A stretch of 64,000 bases of DNA from Rhodococcus opacus B4 (GTDB taxonomy: Bacteria > Actinomycetota > Actinomycetes > Mycobacteriales > Mycobacteriaceae), in NCBI RefSeq assembly GCF_000010805.1, contig NC_012522.1:7440001-7504000 (forward strand). Reading direction: 5' to 3'. Positions 27,406-37,083 of this stretch are shown piece after piece; positions within the stretch are counted from its first letter, which is position 1, and the number at the start of each line of letters is the position of its first letter. A program made the position numbers and the translations under genes. The notes under the pieces are model-generated. The model ran no database searches. It was given only the letters and a program-made list of their open reading frames with translations, and was not told the DNA's origin.

Positions 27406-28763
27406 CCGGGTCGTCGCCGAACGTTCTCGTCGTCGGCGGCGGCATATCCGGACTCGTGGCCGCGTACCGGCTGCGGCAACGGCTCGGCGCCGGTGCCCGG
27501 ATCGTCGTCGCCGACGGCGCGCAGCGGCTCGGGGGCAAGCTGCGCACGGTGGACCTCGCCGGGGAGCCCGTCGACGTCGGGGCGGAAGCCTTCATCGCGC
27601 GGCGCCCGGAACTGCCTGCCCTGCTCGGGGAACTCGGTCTCGCCGACCAGCTCGTGCACCCGGCGGGACTGCGTCCGCTCATCTGGTCCGAGGACGCACT
27701 GCACCCGCTGCCGTCGAACACGCTGATGGGGATCCCCGCCGACGCCGACAGCCTGCGCGGTCTCGTCGACGACCGGACCCTCGCCCGGGTGGCGGGGGAG
27801 CGGGCGGTGCCGCTCGACTGGACACCGGGCGCCGACGTCGCCGTCGGTGCGCTGGTCGGTGACCGGTTCGGCGCGCAGGTGGTTCAGCGGTCGGTGGATC
27901 CGCTTCTCGGCGGGGTCTATTCGGGGCTGGCGGACACCATCGGTGTCCGCGCCGCCGTCCCCACCCTCGCGGCGGCCCTCGACCGCGGCGCCACGAGCCT
28001 GTCCGCCGCCGTGGCGGAGGCACTGCCTCCTCCCGCCGCAGGACCGGTATTCGGGGCGCTGCGCGACGGCTACGGCGTCCTGCTGCGCGCGCTCACGGAC
28101 GCCGCGGGCGCGGAGATCGTGCACGAGCGGATCCGGGACCTCGGCCGCGACGGCGAAAGCTGGTCGGCGGACCCGGTGGGCCGGGTGGACGGCGTGGTGC
28201 TCGCCGTGCCCGCCCCGCAGCTCGCCGAACTGCTCGCCGGCATCGCCCCCCGCGCGTCGGCGGCCGCCGCCGACATCCCGCTGGCCTCCTCGGCCGTCGT
28301 CGCGCTGGCCCTGCCCGCGGGCACCGACGTCCCCCAGAACTCCGGGATCCTCGTCGCCACCGACACCTCGCTCGGCGCGAAGGCGTTCACCCTGTCGAGC
28401 CGCAAGTGGCCGCACCTCGCCGAGCGGGAGGTCACTCTCGTGCGCGCATCGTTCGGACGGTTCGGCGACGCCGCCGTCGTCGACGCACCCGACGACGAGC
28501 TGATCGCCGCGGCCCGGCGCGACCTCGCGACCGTCACCGGGGTGGCCGCGGAACCCGTCGCCGCGCACGTGCAGCGCTGGCACGGCGGACTGCCGCAGTA
28601 CGGTCCCGGCCACCTCGAGCGGGTGGCGGAGATCGAGCAGGAAGTCGCAGGTCTGGACGGTGTCGAGGTGTCGGGGGCGCTCCTGCGCGGGGTGGGTGTA
28701 CCCGCCTGTGTGGCCGCTGCGACGACGGCGGCTGCACGGCTCGCCGGGCGAGTGGCACGATAG
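27402..28763 (+). CDS. hemY: Coproporphyrinogen III / protoporphyrinogen oxidase
   Basis: A 453-residue FAD-dependent oxidase. The dinucleotide motif is [15 protein letters not shown] (residues 10-24), RLGGKLRTV follows, and the C-terminus has the conserved [15 protein letters not shown]. In Gram-positive bacteria HemY works in the coproporphyrin-dependent heme route and oxidises coproporphyrinogen III; HemQ next door supports that role here. Translation starts at GTG 27402, overlapping the hemE stop. Confidence 0.93.
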   Translation: MTGSSPNVLVVGGGISGLVAAYRLRQRLGAGARIVVADGAQRLGGKLRTVDLAGEPVDVGAEAFIARRPELPALLGELGLADQLVHPAGLRPLIWSEDALHPLPSNTLMGIPADADSLRGLVDDRTLARVAGERAVPLDWTPGADVAVGALVGDRFGAQVVQRSVDPLLGGVYSGLADTIGVRAAVPTLAAALDRGATSLSAAVAEALPPPAAGPVFGALRDGYGVLLRALTDAAGAEIVHERIRDLGRDGESWSADPVGRVDGVVLAVPAPQLAELLAGIAPRASAAAADIPLASSAVVALALPAGTDVPQNSGILVATDTSLGAKAFTLSSRKWPHLAEREVTLVRASFGRFGDAAVVDAPDDELIAAARRDLATVTGVAAEPVAAHVQRWHGGLPQYGPGHLERVAEIEQEVAGLDGVEVSGALLRGVGVPACVAAATTAAARLAGRVAR

Positions 28764-28767
28764 ACCC

Positions 28768-29463
28768 ATGGCACGCCTCGACTTCGACGCATTGAACTCT
28801 GAAATCCGCTACCTCATGTTCTCGGTGTTCCAGGTGGAACCCGGTGTACTCGGGGACGACCGGGAAGCTGTGATCAAGGAGGCACGGATCTTCTTCGAAG
28901 GCCAGGCCGAGAAGGGTGTCGTGGTGCGCGGGCTCTACGACGTGGCGGGACTGCGCGCCGACGCCGACTTCATGATCTGGACGCACTCGGCGAGCATCGA
29001 GGCCCTGCAGGCCACGTACGCCGACTTCCGCCGCACCACCGCCCTGGGCCGCGCGAGCAAGCCCGTGTGGAGCAACGTCGCGTGCCACCGCCCGGCCGAG
29101 TTCAACAAGAGCCACATCCCGGCGTTCCTGGCCGGCGAGGATCCGGGCAACTACATCTGCGTGTACCCGTTCGTCCGCTCCTACGAGTGGTACCTGCTGC
29201 CCGACGACGAGCGCCGGAAGATGCTCGCCGACCACGGCATGGCGGCCCGCACCTACAAGGACGTGCGCGCCAACACCGTGCCCGCGTTCGCGCTCGGCGA
29301 CTACGAGTGGATCCTCGCGTTCGAGGCGCCCGAGCTGTACCGCATCGTCGACCTCATGCGCGACCTGCGCGCCACCGAGGCCCGGCTGCACGTCCGCGAG
29401 GAGGTGCCGTTCTTCACCGGCCCGCGGGTGGATGTGGAGAAGCTCGTCGCGGCTCTGCCGTGA
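28768..29463 (+). CDS. hemQ: Coproheme decarboxylase
   Basis: A 231-residue member of the chlorite-dismutase-like HemQ family, which converts coproheme to heme b using hydrogen peroxide in the last step of the coproporphyrin pathway. Recognisable parts are [16 protein letters not shown] at the N-terminus, [23 protein letters not shown] (the region of the conserved tyrosine/lysine area, in pieces) and [21 protein letters not shown]. The arginine that makes true chlorite dismutases active is not evident. ATG 28768 follows hemY by four bases. Confidence 0.93.
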   Translation: MARLDFDALNSEIRYLMFSVFQVEPGVLGDDREAVIKEARIFFEGQAEKGVVVRGLYDVAGLRADADFMIWTHSASIEALQATYADFRRTTALGRASKPVWSNVACHRPAEFNKSHIPAFLAGEDPGNYICVYPFVRSYEWYLLPDDERRKMLADHGMAARTYKDVRANTVPAFALGDYEWILAFEAPELYRIVDLMRDLRATEARLHVREEVPFFTGPRVDVEKLVAALP

Positions 29464-29478
29464 TCTGACGCACGACCG

Positions 29479-31830
29479 ATGAGTGACGCCGACGGGGCCC
29501 GCACCGCGCAGCCCCGCTACCAGCACATGTCGCACTGGGGCATGTTCGAGGCCGAGGTCGCCGACGGCGACGTCGTGGCCGCGCACCCCTACACCGGTGA
29601 CGCCGACCCGTCACCGGTGCTGGGCAACCTCGCCGGGTCGGTCCGCACCAAGGCGCGGATCACCGGTCCGGTGGTGCGCCGGGGGTGGCTCGAGCACGGC
29701 CCGGGACCGAGCAGTTCCCGCGGTTCCGACGAGTTCGTGCCGGTGGACTGGGAGGAGCTGACCCAGCGACTGGCGAACGAGTTGCGCAGGGTGGTCGACA
29801 CCCACGGCAACAGCGCGATCTACGGCGGTTCCTACGGGTGGGCCAGCGCGGGGCGGTTCCATCACGCGCAGAGCCAGGTCCACCGGTTCCTGAACACCCT
29901 CGGCGGCTACACCCGTTCGGTGCACAGCTACTCCCTGGGCGCGACGGGCGTCGTCATGCCCCGGGTGGTGGGCACGCACTGGAAGATGTTCGCCCGCTCC
30001 ACGTCCTGGAAGCTCATCGCCGAGCACACCGACCTCATGGTGTGCTTCGGCGGCGTCCCCCTCAAGAACACCGGCGTCAATCACGGCGGCACCAGCGACC
30101 ACCCCACCCGCGACGCCCTCGACGCCCTCCGGCGACGCGGCGGATCCGTCGTGTCGTTCAGTCCGCTGAGCGACGACATGCACGGCGTCGCCGAACGGCA
30201 CGCGCCGGTGCCCGGCACGGATGTCGCGATCATGCTCGCCCTCGCGTACGTTCTCGCGACGGAAGGCCTGCACGACACGGCATTCCTCGGCAGCCACTGC
30301 GTCGGCTACGACCGCTTCGAGGACTACCTCCTCGGACGCTCCGACGGCGTGCCGAAGTCGCCGGCGTGGGCGGAGCAGATCTCCGGCATCGCCGCCCCGG
30401 ATCTGGTGGCCCTCGCCCGGCGGATGGCGGCGGGCCGGACGATCGTGACCGTCACCTGGTCGCTGCAGCGGGTCCGGCACGGCGAGCAGGCCCCGTGGAT
30501 GGGAGTCACCCTCGCCGCGATGCTGGGCCAGATCGGTCTTCCCGGTGGGGGTTTCGGTCACGGCTACGGTTCCATGAACGAGCCCGGACTCGCCCCGGTC
30601 CCGTACCCGCTGCCGACGCTTCCCCAGGGACTGAACCCGGTCCGCGACTTCATCCCCGTGGCCGCGGTCTCGGACATGCTGTTGAACCCGGGCGCCCCGT
30701 TCGACTACGACGGTCAGCGCCTGACGTACCCGGACATCAAGATGCTGTACTGGGCGGGCGGCAACCCCTTCCACCACCATCAGGACATTCCGCGTCTGCG
30801 ACGCGCGCTGGCCCGGCCCGACACGATCGTGGTCCACGACCCCTACTGGACGCCGATGGCGCGGCACGCCGACATCGTCGTCCCGTCCACCACGTCGCTC
30901 GAGCGGGCCGACATCAGCTGCACCCGCAACGACCCGCTGCTCGTCGCCATGCACGCCGCGGTGACACCGTACGCCGACGCGCAGGACGACTACGACACGT
31001 TCGCCGCCGTCGCCCGGAAGCTGGGTGTCGGCGAGAAGTTCACCGAGGGCCGCACGTCCGGGCAGTGGCTCGAGCACCTGTACGGGCAGTGGCGTGACTT
31101 CGTCCGCGCCGACGGCGGACCGGCGCCGAGTTTCGACGACTTCTGGACGCAGGGCCACGTGCGCATGCGGACCGAGGACGACCTGATCCTGTTCGGCGAC
31201 TTCCGGGCGGATCCGGCGAAGTTCCCGCTCGGCACCCCGAGCGGCCGGATCGAGATCTTCTCCGAGGACATCGACGGATTCGGCTACGACGACTGCGCCG
31301 GACACCCCCGCTGGTACGAGCCGGAGGAGTGGCTCGGCGGCCCGCGGGCCCGGCAGTTCCCGCTGCATCTGATCGCCAACCAGCCGCGCACCCGCCTGCA
31401 CAGCCAACTCGATCACGGCGGCACCAGCCAGAAGTCGAAGATCCACGGCCGCGAACCGCTGCGCATCCATCCGGACGACGCCGCCGACCGCGGACTGAGC
31501 GGCGGCGACGTCGTCCGCGTGTTCAACGACCGGGGCGCGTGCCTCGCCGGTGTGGTGGTGGACGAGGGTGTCCGCCGCGCGGTGGTGCAGCTGTCGACGG
31601 GCGCCTGGTACGACCCGCTCGACGCCACCGACCCGGATTCGCTCTGCGTGCACGGAAACCCGAACGTGCTGACCCCGGACGTGGGCACGTCGGCACTGGC
31701 CCACGGCTGCACGGGCCAGCACGTGCTCGTGCAGATCGAACGCTACGACGGCGAGCTGCCACCGATCCGGGCGTTCGATCCGCCCGCGATCATTCCCCGG
31801 CCGGTTCCAGGGTCAGCGAGATCGAGTTGA
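29479..31830 (+). CDS. bisC: BisC/TorA-like molybdopterin oxidoreductase (biotin/methionine sulfoxide reductase type)
   Basis: A 783-residue DMSO-reductase-family enzyme. The start lacks the N-terminal iron-sulfur cysteines and has no Tat signal, as in cytoplasmic BisC. The molybdenum serine is likely in YSLGATGVV (about residue 155), preceded by YGGSYGWASAGRFHHAQ. The C-terminal MGD-binding domain has SQLDHGG and VFNDRG. Family members reduce biotin sulfoxide or free methionine sulfoxide. It follows hemQ by 15 bases and is convergent with msrB, the stops overlapping by 41 bases. Confidence 0.88.
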   Translation: MSDADGARTAQPRYQHMSHWGMFEAEVADGDVVAAHPYTGDADPSPVLGNLAGSVRTKARITGPVVRRGWLEHGPGPSSSRGSDEFVPVDWEELTQRLANELRRVVDTHGNSAIYGGSYGWASAGRFHHAQSQVHRFLNTLGGYTRSVHSYSLGATGVVMPRVVGTHWKMFARSTSWKLIAEHTDLMVCFGGVPLKNTGVNHGGTSDHPTRDALDALRRRGGSVVSFSPLSDDMHGVAERHAPVPGTDVAIMLALAYVLATEGLHDTAFLGSHCVGYDRFEDYLLGRSDGVPKSPAWAEQISGIAAPDLVALARRMAAGRTIVTVTWSLQRVRHGEQAPWMGVTLAAMLGQIGLPGGGFGHGYGSMNEPGLAPVPYPLPTLPQGLNPVRDFIPVAAVSDMLLNPGAPFDYDGQRLTYPDIKMLYWAGGNPFHHHQDIPRLRRALARPDTIVVHDPYWTPMARHADIVVPSTTSLERADISCTRNDPLLVAMHAAVTPYADAQDDYDTFAAVARKLGVGEKFTEGRTSGQWLEHLYGQWRDFVRADGGPAPSFDDFWTQGHVRMRTEDDLILFGDFRADPAKFPLGTPSGRIEIFSEDIDGFGYDDCAGHPRWYEPEEWLGGPRARQFPLHLIANQPRTRLHSQLDHGGTSQKSKIHGREPLRIHPDDAADRGLSGGDVVRVFNDRGACLAGVVVDEGVRRAVVQLSTGAWYDPLDATDPDSLCVHGNPNVLTPDVGTSALAHGCTGQHVLVQIERYDGELPPIRAFDPPAIIPRPVPGSARSS

Positions 31831-32227
31831 TGCAGTACCGCTGATCGGTGGGGGTGGGGTAGCCCTCGCCCTCGAAGACGTGGCCGAGGTGGCTGTGGCA
31901 CGTCGCGCAGACCACCTCGACGCGGCGCATGCCCAGCGAGGTGTCCTCGCGGAGGATGACGGCGTCCGAGTCGGACGGGTCGAAGAACGACGGCCACCCG
32001 CAGTGCGATTCGAACTTCTCACTGCTGCGGAACAGTTCGGCGCCACAGGCCCGGCAATGGTAGACGCCTTCCGTCTTCGTGTCGGTGTACTCGCCGACGA
32101 ACGGGCGCTCGGTGCCGGCCTGGCGCAGCACCGCGTACTCCTCGGGAGTCAGTTTCTCGCGCCACTCGCTGTCGGAGAGAGCAACCTTCGGGGCGGACTG
32201 CGTGGGATCCTGCTGCTGCGAACTCAT
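31790..32227 (-). CDS. msrB: Peptide-methionine (R)-S-oxide reductase
   Basis: A 145-residue MsrB. Two CxxC zinc motifs (CRACG and CATCH) and the catalytic cysteine in RYCINSISL are present; WPSFF and GHVFEGEG complete the family pattern. It repairs methionine-R-sulfoxide in proteins with thioredoxin. The gene is convergent with bisC, whose product also handles sulfoxides, and sits beside aftC as in M. tuberculosis Rv2674/Rv2673. Confidence 0.95.
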   Translation of the reverse strand: MSSQQQDPTQSAPKVALSDSEWREKLTPEEYAVLRQAGTERPFVGEYTDTKTEGVYHCRACGAELFRSSEKFESHCGWPSFFDPSDSDAVILREDTSLGMRRVEVVCATCHSHLGHVFEGEGYPTPTDQRYCINSISLTLEPAGE

Positions 32228-32285
32228 GGCTCCACGCTAATACGTTTCGCCGGTTCCGGCCGTGAGGCCGAGGCGTGGGACGCGG

Positions 32286-33620
32286 CTACGTCTTGGCAGC
32301 GGCCGACTCGACCTGCGGCTGCTCGTCCGGCTCCGGCTCCCGCGGAGTCTCGGGGGTCTTCTCGCCCGGTTCGAGCAGGAACGCCGGATCGATGCCCCGG
32401 TCGAGGCGGCCTTCGCGGCGCGCCGTGACGTAGCGGACGGTGAGCACGCCGAAGATCACGAGGAGCATCAGACTCCACCCCAGCGTGGTCTTCATGTACT
32501 CGGCGGTCCGGCCGGCTTCGATGAACCGGCTCGACAGCCAGCTGTCATAGCTCATGAAGCCGTACACGGCCAGCCACGCCGGCCAGTTCCGCATCACCGA
32601 ATTCTTCAGCACCACCGACATCAGGAGCGGGAACAGCATCATCGAGTAGTACATCTGGCCCAGCGAGCCGAGCAGCCACGACGCCGTCAGCAGAACCCCG
32701 GACGTGGTGACGACGAAGAACAGTTCGTCGTGGCGGTAGAAGCGGTGGAGCAGCCACAGGGACGAGAGCACGATGGCCGCGAAGACGCCGCGCAGCGCCC
32801 AGATCATGCCGGTGGGCAGGCCGTAGTACTTGCCGTTGCCGACGATCGCGCTGTTGAAGTAGTCGCGCGACTCCATCAGGTACGGCACCGTGTGGTGCAC
32901 GAAGTCCATCGGGTCCGCGGACAGCGGCCACGCCACGGCGGTGAGGATCAGGGGGATGCCGATCGCGGTGACGAACACCTTCCACTGCCCGCGCACCAGA
33001 GGCAGCAGCAGGAGTGGGGCGAGGATCGGTTTGACCGCGAACGTCAACCCGATGGCGACGCCGGACCACAGGTCCCTGCGCTTCATGAGCAGCACCAGGA
33101 ACGCGATCTCGCCGAGCAGGACGAGGCCGTTGATGTTCGTGAAGACCAGGGTGTTGGTGACGGTCTCGGACGAGAACGTGGCGAGCAGCAGTATCGGGGC
33201 CGCGATGGAGTTCAATCCCAGGCCGAACAGCCGCAGCAGCAGGTACAGGGCGATCACGATGGCGATCGCGTTGGCGATGATGAACAGCCAGCGGGACTTC
33301 TCGGGGTCGATCACCGCGATCGGCGCCATCAGCAGCGTCCCGGACGGCGGATACAGGTAGTGCGGATCGACCCAGTCGAAGTTGGCGGTGTAGACGGGAC
33401 GCCCGTTGAGGAAGGCCAGCGCAGCGTTGTACACCGGCCGGAAGTCGTCGGTGATGTACCCGTTGACCGCCTTGACGACCACTCGATGCAGCACGGTCAT
33501 GACGGCGATCGGCCACAGCGCGAAGTTGATTACCTCGTTGGCAGTCCGCCCGGTGCGCGGTTCGAGTTGTCGAAGGAACACCACGGCACGGTACACCGAG
33601 AAGCCCTGACGTGCGGTCAC
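32286..33620 (-). CDS. aftC: Arabinofuranosyltransferase AftC (GT-C family, DUF2029)
   Basis: A 444-residue polytopic membrane protein closely resembling M. tuberculosis AftC (Rv2673). Shared stretches include NGYITDDFRPVY with the catalytic-type aspartates in the first outer loop, DPHYLYPPSGTLLMAP, TNTLVFTNINGLVL and NSVMRNWPAWLAVYGFM. AftC adds the alpha-1,3 branch arabinose to arabinogalactan and lipoarabinomannan, using decaprenyl-phospho-arabinose on the outer face of the membrane. The last 45 residues are a hydrophilic, Pro/Glu-rich tail. This gene argues strongly for a mycolata host. Confidence 0.92.
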   Translation of the reverse strand: MTARQGFSVYRAVVFLRQLEPRTGRTANEVINFALWPIAVMTVLHRVVVKAVNGYITDDFRPVYNAALAFLNGRPVYTANFDWVDPHYLYPPSGTLLMAPIAVIDPEKSRWLFIIANAIAIVIALYLLLRLFGLGLNSIAAPILLLATFSSETVTNTLVFTNINGLVLLGEIAFLVLLMKRRDLWSGVAIGLTFAVKPILAPLLLLPLVRGQWKVFVTAIGIPLILTAVAWPLSADPMDFVHHTVPYLMESRDYFNSAIVGNGKYYGLPTGMIWALRGVFAAIVLSSLWLLHRFYRHDELFFVVTTSGVLLTASWLLGSLGQMYYSMMLFPLLMSVVLKNSVMRNWPAWLAVYGFMSYDSWLSSRFIEAGRTAEYMKTTLGWSLMLLVIFGVLTVRYVTARREGRLDRGIDPAFLLEPGEKTPETPREPEPDEQPQVESAAAKT

Positions 33621-33654
33621 GCACCCCCTGCGGGTGTCGGGCGGAACACCTCCG

Positions 33655-35211
33655 CTAGGCGGGGCAGGCGCTGCCGTCCGGCGGCAGCACCCCGTCCGTG
33701 ACGTAGGTGACGATCGACTTCTGCGCGCAGTCCGAATGGGTGGCGGGATGGCCGCTGCCGTGCCACGTCAGCGTCGCCGTCGCGGCGCCCGCGCTCGACA
33801 CGGCACCCGTCACCGTCCCCACCCCGGCGTTCCCGACGACCGGGTCCGCGGTGCCACTGAGCACCAGGACCGGCAGTGTCAGCTCGCCGGGCAGAGCGGG
33901 TGGCGCGGTCGCGGGCCAGGAGGTGCACGTGAGCAGCCCGACGGCGGCGTTCGGGCCGAACAGCGGGAAGCGTTCGCCCCACAGCTTCTGCAGTTCCCGG
34001 ACCCGGTCGGGTGCGGGCCACTGCTGGCCGTCCGTGCAGCGGGTGATGAACTGGCCGTCACTCTCGTAGGCGGCCTCGGCCTTCGCGACCGCCGCGAGGA
34101 TCGGCGCCGTGTTCCCGGCGAGGGCGGCGGACACCGCATCCGACAGGGCGCGGACGCGGCCCTGCTGGTCACCGCCTGCCGCGGCGAGCGACCCGGACAC
34201 CGCGGTGAGCAGTGCGTTCGCGGAGACCTGCGGGATCTGGCCGTTCGCGGCGCGGGTGACGGCGTCCGTCATCGCGGCGCGGGGATCGGCGCCGAGGGAG
34301 CAGTTCAGGGCCGTGCACTGGCGGGCGAACGCATCGAACGCCGCCTCCTGACCCGCGACCTGCTGCTCGGTGACGGTCGCGGCGTCGACCGTGGTGACCG
34401 CGGGGGAGTCGAGGACGAGCCGGCCGACCCGGCCGGGGTACTTGGCGGCGTAGCTGAGCGCGACGGCGCTGCCGTTGCCGGTGGCGAGGATCCCCAGCGC
34501 GTCGACGTCCCAGGTGCGGCGCAGTTCCTCGATGTCGTCGGCGGCGTGGGTGCTGTCGAACGCGAGTTCCTGCGGCTGCAGGTAGTCGGTGCACGCGATC
34601 GTGGCGTCGCGGCCCAGCGCGGTCACCTTGTCGACCTGGTCGCCCGTCCCCGGGTCGAAGTGCCCGAGATTCGCGAGGCTGCTGCGGAGCTCCGGGGTGA
34701 GGCATTCGATCTCCTGCGAGGCGGCGATCCCGCGGCGGTCCACCGCGACCACCGGACGCGTCGACAACAGCGACGTCAGACCGCCGGTGCTGAGCGCTGC
34801 GAGCGTCGCGCTCGACGACCGGTCCGATCCCGAGGTGAGCACGAGCGGGGCCGCGTTCTCGGGGGTGTCGGCGAGCCGCGCCCGCATCGCACCCATCGTG
34901 AAGGTCCCGGGCAGGGTGCCGCTCTCGTCGACGGCCGCCTCGTAGGAGCCGCATTCGAAGATGAGCCCGGCGGGGGGTGTCGTGCCCGGGTCCAGGGCTC
35001 CGAGCGTGCTCTGGGTGCAGTCGGTCCACGCCAGGTCGTTCTTCGGGGTCTGCAACACGGGCGGGGGAGCGTCGGGGTTCTCGGTCTCGGTCGCGGTGGG
35101 TTCGCTGCCGCCACCCTCTCGCTCGACTGCCACGTGCGGGCGGTTGGACGGTCCGGCTCCGCACGCGGTGCACACCACGAGAACCATTGCGAGCAACACC
35201 GATCTGCGCAT
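33655..35211 (-). CDS. TAP-like alpha/beta-hydrolase lipoprotein, nucleophile apparently lost
   Basis: A 518-residue exported lipoprotein (signal peptide, lipobox cysteine C17 in VCTAC) of the tripeptidyl-aminopeptidase-like hydrolase family, the likely Rv2672 counterpart. The C-terminal TAP domain keeps the acid (VLVLSGTADPVV) and histidine (GSGHPATH). The nucleophile elbow, normally GxSxG, reads ILATGNGSAV, with glycine where serine should be. It may therefore be a non-catalytic binder, or my alignment may be off by a few residues. ATG 35211 is chosen because the signal peptide starts there. It shares strand and order with aftC and the RibD-like gene. Confidence 0.8.
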   Translation of the reverse strand: MRRSVLLAMVLVVCTACGAGPSNRPHVAVEREGGGSEPTATETENPDAPPPVLQTPKNDLAWTDCTQSTLGALDPGTTPPAGLIFECGSYEAAVDESGTLPGTFTMGAMRARLADTPENAAPLVLTSGSDRSSSATLAALSTGGLTSLLSTRPVVAVDRRGIAASQEIECLTPELRSSLANLGHFDPGTGDQVDKVTALGRDATIACTDYLQPQELAFDSTHAADDIEELRRTWDVDALGILATGNGSAVALSYAAKYPGRVGRLVLDSPAVTTVDAATVTEQQVAGQEAAFDAFARQCTALNCSLGADPRAAMTDAVTRAANGQIPQVSANALLTAVSGSLAAAGGDQQGRVRALSDAVSAALAGNTAPILAAVAKAEAAYESDGQFITRCTDGQQWPAPDRVRELQKLWGERFPLFGPNAAVGLLTCTSWPATAPPALPGELTLPVLVLSGTADPVVGNAGVGTVTGAVSSAGAATATLTWHGSGHPATHSDCAQKSIVTYVTDGVLPPDGSACPA

Positions 35212-35234
35212 GGCGACCACCCTGCCAGGTTCCC

Positions 35235-36023
35235 CTACGGGCGGGGCAGCCGCACCCATCGGGTGAGGACGGTGCCATCGGTGTCGGTCAGGATGTGCGC
35301 GGGAGTCATCGCGGTGATCCGGGCACCGGGTGCGGTGGCGACGCGACCGGCGGTTCCGCTGGCGAGCACCGGCGCCGTGGTCAGGCAGACCTCGTCGACG
35401 GAGTCGTCCGCGATCAGCTGCCCGAACAGGCTCGGGCCGCCCTCGCAGAGCACCCGGCGCAGTCCGAGGTCGTCCAGCGCCGCGATCAGTCCTTCACTGG
35501 TGATCTGCACCTCGCCGGCCGTGACGATCCGGGCGCCCGCGGCGGCGAGGTCGCGGATCCGCGCCGGGTCCGCGTCCGCGCACGTGACGACGATCGGTGC
35601 CACCTCGGTGTCCGTGAACAGGCGCGCGTGCGGGTCGAGGTGGGCGCGGGCGGACACGACGGCGATCGGCGGGACCTCCGGCATCCCCGATGCCACGCGG
35701 CGTCCCCTGCCCTCCGCACCGATGCGCGCCCCGCCGTAGTTCTCGGCCCGCACGGTTCCGGCCCCGACCAGCACGACGTCGGCCAGCTCCCGCAGCGTCT
35801 CGAAGACCAGCGCGTCCGCGGGGGTGCCCAGCGCTCCGCTGACCCCGTCGACGGAGACGGCGCCGTCGATGCTGCTCACGAAGTTGACGCGGATCCACGG
35901 CCGCGGCGTCTCCGCCGGATACGCGTACAACGCACGCAGCGAGTTCGCGGTCGATTCGCTGGACTCCTCCTCGGCGGGCGGACTGTCCGGTGTGAAAAAT
36001 GTCGCAATATGTACACGGTGCAT
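35235..36023 (-). CDS. RibD C-terminal-like pyrimidine/dihydrofolate reductase
   Basis: A 262-residue NADPH-dependent reductase domain without the deaminase half of RibD. Conserved parts are IRVNFVSSIDGAVSVDG (substrate/NADPH site), LRELADVVLVGAGTVRAENYG and RRVLCEGGPSLFGQL. M. tuberculosis Rv2671, which has the same neighbours, can act as an alternative dihydrofolate reductase; the same may hold here but is not shown by sequence alone. It diverges from zapE across only 34 bases. Confidence 0.85.
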   Translation of the reverse strand: MHRVHIATFFTPDSPPAEEESSESTANSLRALYAYPAETPRPWIRVNFVSSIDGAVSVDGVSGALGTPADALVFETLRELADVVLVGAGTVRAENYGGARIGAEGRGRRVASGMPEVPPIAVVSARAHLDPHARLFTDTEVAPIVVTCADADPARIRDLAAAGARIVTAGEVQITSEGLIAALDDLGLRRVLCEGGPSLFGQLIADDSVDEVCLTTAPVLASGTAGRVATAPGARITAMTPAHILTDTDGTVLTRWVRLPRP

Positions 36024-36051
36024 GTTGGTGATCTCAACACGTGGATACCCT
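36023..36051 (+). promoter_or_regulatory. Probable leaderless promoter of zapE
   Basis: TGTTGG (36023-36028) and TACCCT (36046-36051) are 17 bases apart; the -10 ends six bases before the zapE ATG. This is the spacing expected of a leaderless transcript, and no ribosome site is seen. The region is only 34 bases and must also serve the divergent RibD-like gene. Confidence 0.4.
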
Positions 36052-36057
36052 GCTTGT

Positions 36058-37074
36058 ATGCATGCACGTCTTGTCGATCGCAGCCCCGTGGTCCCCGCTG
36101 ATCAGTTGGTAGCTCAGATGGTGCCCCCGGCCATGTTCGACGAGGTGAGCTTCGCGTCGTACATTCCCGATCCCGCAGAACCCAGCCAGGCCGTCGCGGT
36201 CCAGAAGGCCGAGGAGTTCGCGAAGAAGGTCGTGAAGATCCGCAGCGGCGGCCGACGCGGTCTGTTCGGGAAGAAGACACCGGCCACCGGTGCCGGTCTC
36301 TACCTCGACGGCGGCTTCGGCGTCGGCAAGACCCACCTCCTGGCCTCGATCTTCCACAGCGTCCCGTCGCCCAAGGCGTTCGGCACGTTCGTGGAGTTGA
36401 CGCACGTCGTCGGCGCCCTCGGCTTCAACAAGGCCGTCGAGCAGCTGTCCGACCACAGCGTCCTGTGCATCGACGAATTCGAACTCGACGACCCGGGCGA
36501 CACCATGCTGGTCTCCCGTCTGCTGTCGGAGTTGTCGGCGCGCGGCGTGTCCATCGTGGCGACGTCGAACACGCTGCCCGGCCAGCTCGGTGAAGGACGA
36601 TTCGCCGCACAGGACTTCCTGCGGGAGATCAAGAAGCTCGGCTCCATCTTCGAGACGATCCGCGTCGACGGACCCGACTACCGCCACCGCGACCTGCCGC
36701 CCGCCCCGGACCCGATCTCCTCGGCGGAGCTCGCCGAGCGCGCCGACAGCATCCCGGGTTCCACGCTCGACGACTTCGACGAGCTGTGCAAGCACCTGAG
36801 CACGCTGCACCCGTCCCGCTACAACAAGCTGGTCGAGGGCATTCCGGCCGTGTTCCTGGACGGCGTCCACCCCGCCGAGGACCAGTCGGTCGCGCTGCGC
36901 CTGGTGGTGCTGGCCGACCGTCTGTACGACGCGAGCATCCCGGTCACCTCGTCGGGGGCCAAGCTCGACGCGATCTTCACCCCCGAGATGCTGGCCGGTG
37001 GATACCGGAAGAAGTACCTGCGTGCCACGTCGCGACTGCTCGCGCTGTCGCGCTTCGAGGTCGCCGCGAGCTGA
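36058..37074 (+). CDS. zapE: ZapE/AFG1-family cell-division ATPase
   Basis: A 338-residue P-loop ATPase of the AFG1/ZapE family. Walker A is GGFGVGKTH (near residue 88), Walker B is LCIDEFELDDPGDT, and the sensor region reads VATSNTLPGQLGEGRF. In E. coli ZapE associates with the Z-ring; in mitochondria AFG1 assists quality control, so the role in actinobacteria is open. The start ATG 36058 follows a -10 by six bases, suggesting a leaderless mRNA. It is convergent with the GNAT gene nine bases away; Rv2670c is the likely counterpart. Confidence 0.88.
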   Translation: MHARLVDRSPVVPADQLVAQMVPPAMFDEVSFASYIPDPAEPSQAVAVQKAEEFAKKVVKIRSGGRRGLFGKKTPATGAGLYLDGGFGVGKTHLLASIFHSVPSPKAFGTFVELTHVVGALGFNKAVEQLSDHSVLCIDEFELDDPGDTMLVSRLLSELSARGVSIVATSNTLPGQLGEGRFAAQDFLREIKKLGSIFETIRVDGPDYRHRDLPPAPDPISSAELAERADSIPGSTLDDFDELCKHLSTLHPSRYNKLVEGIPAVFLDGVHPAEDQSVALRLVVLADRLYDASIPVTSSGAKLDAIFTPEMLAGGYRKKYLRATSRLLALSRFEVAAS

Positions 37075-37083
37075 CCCGGCCCG

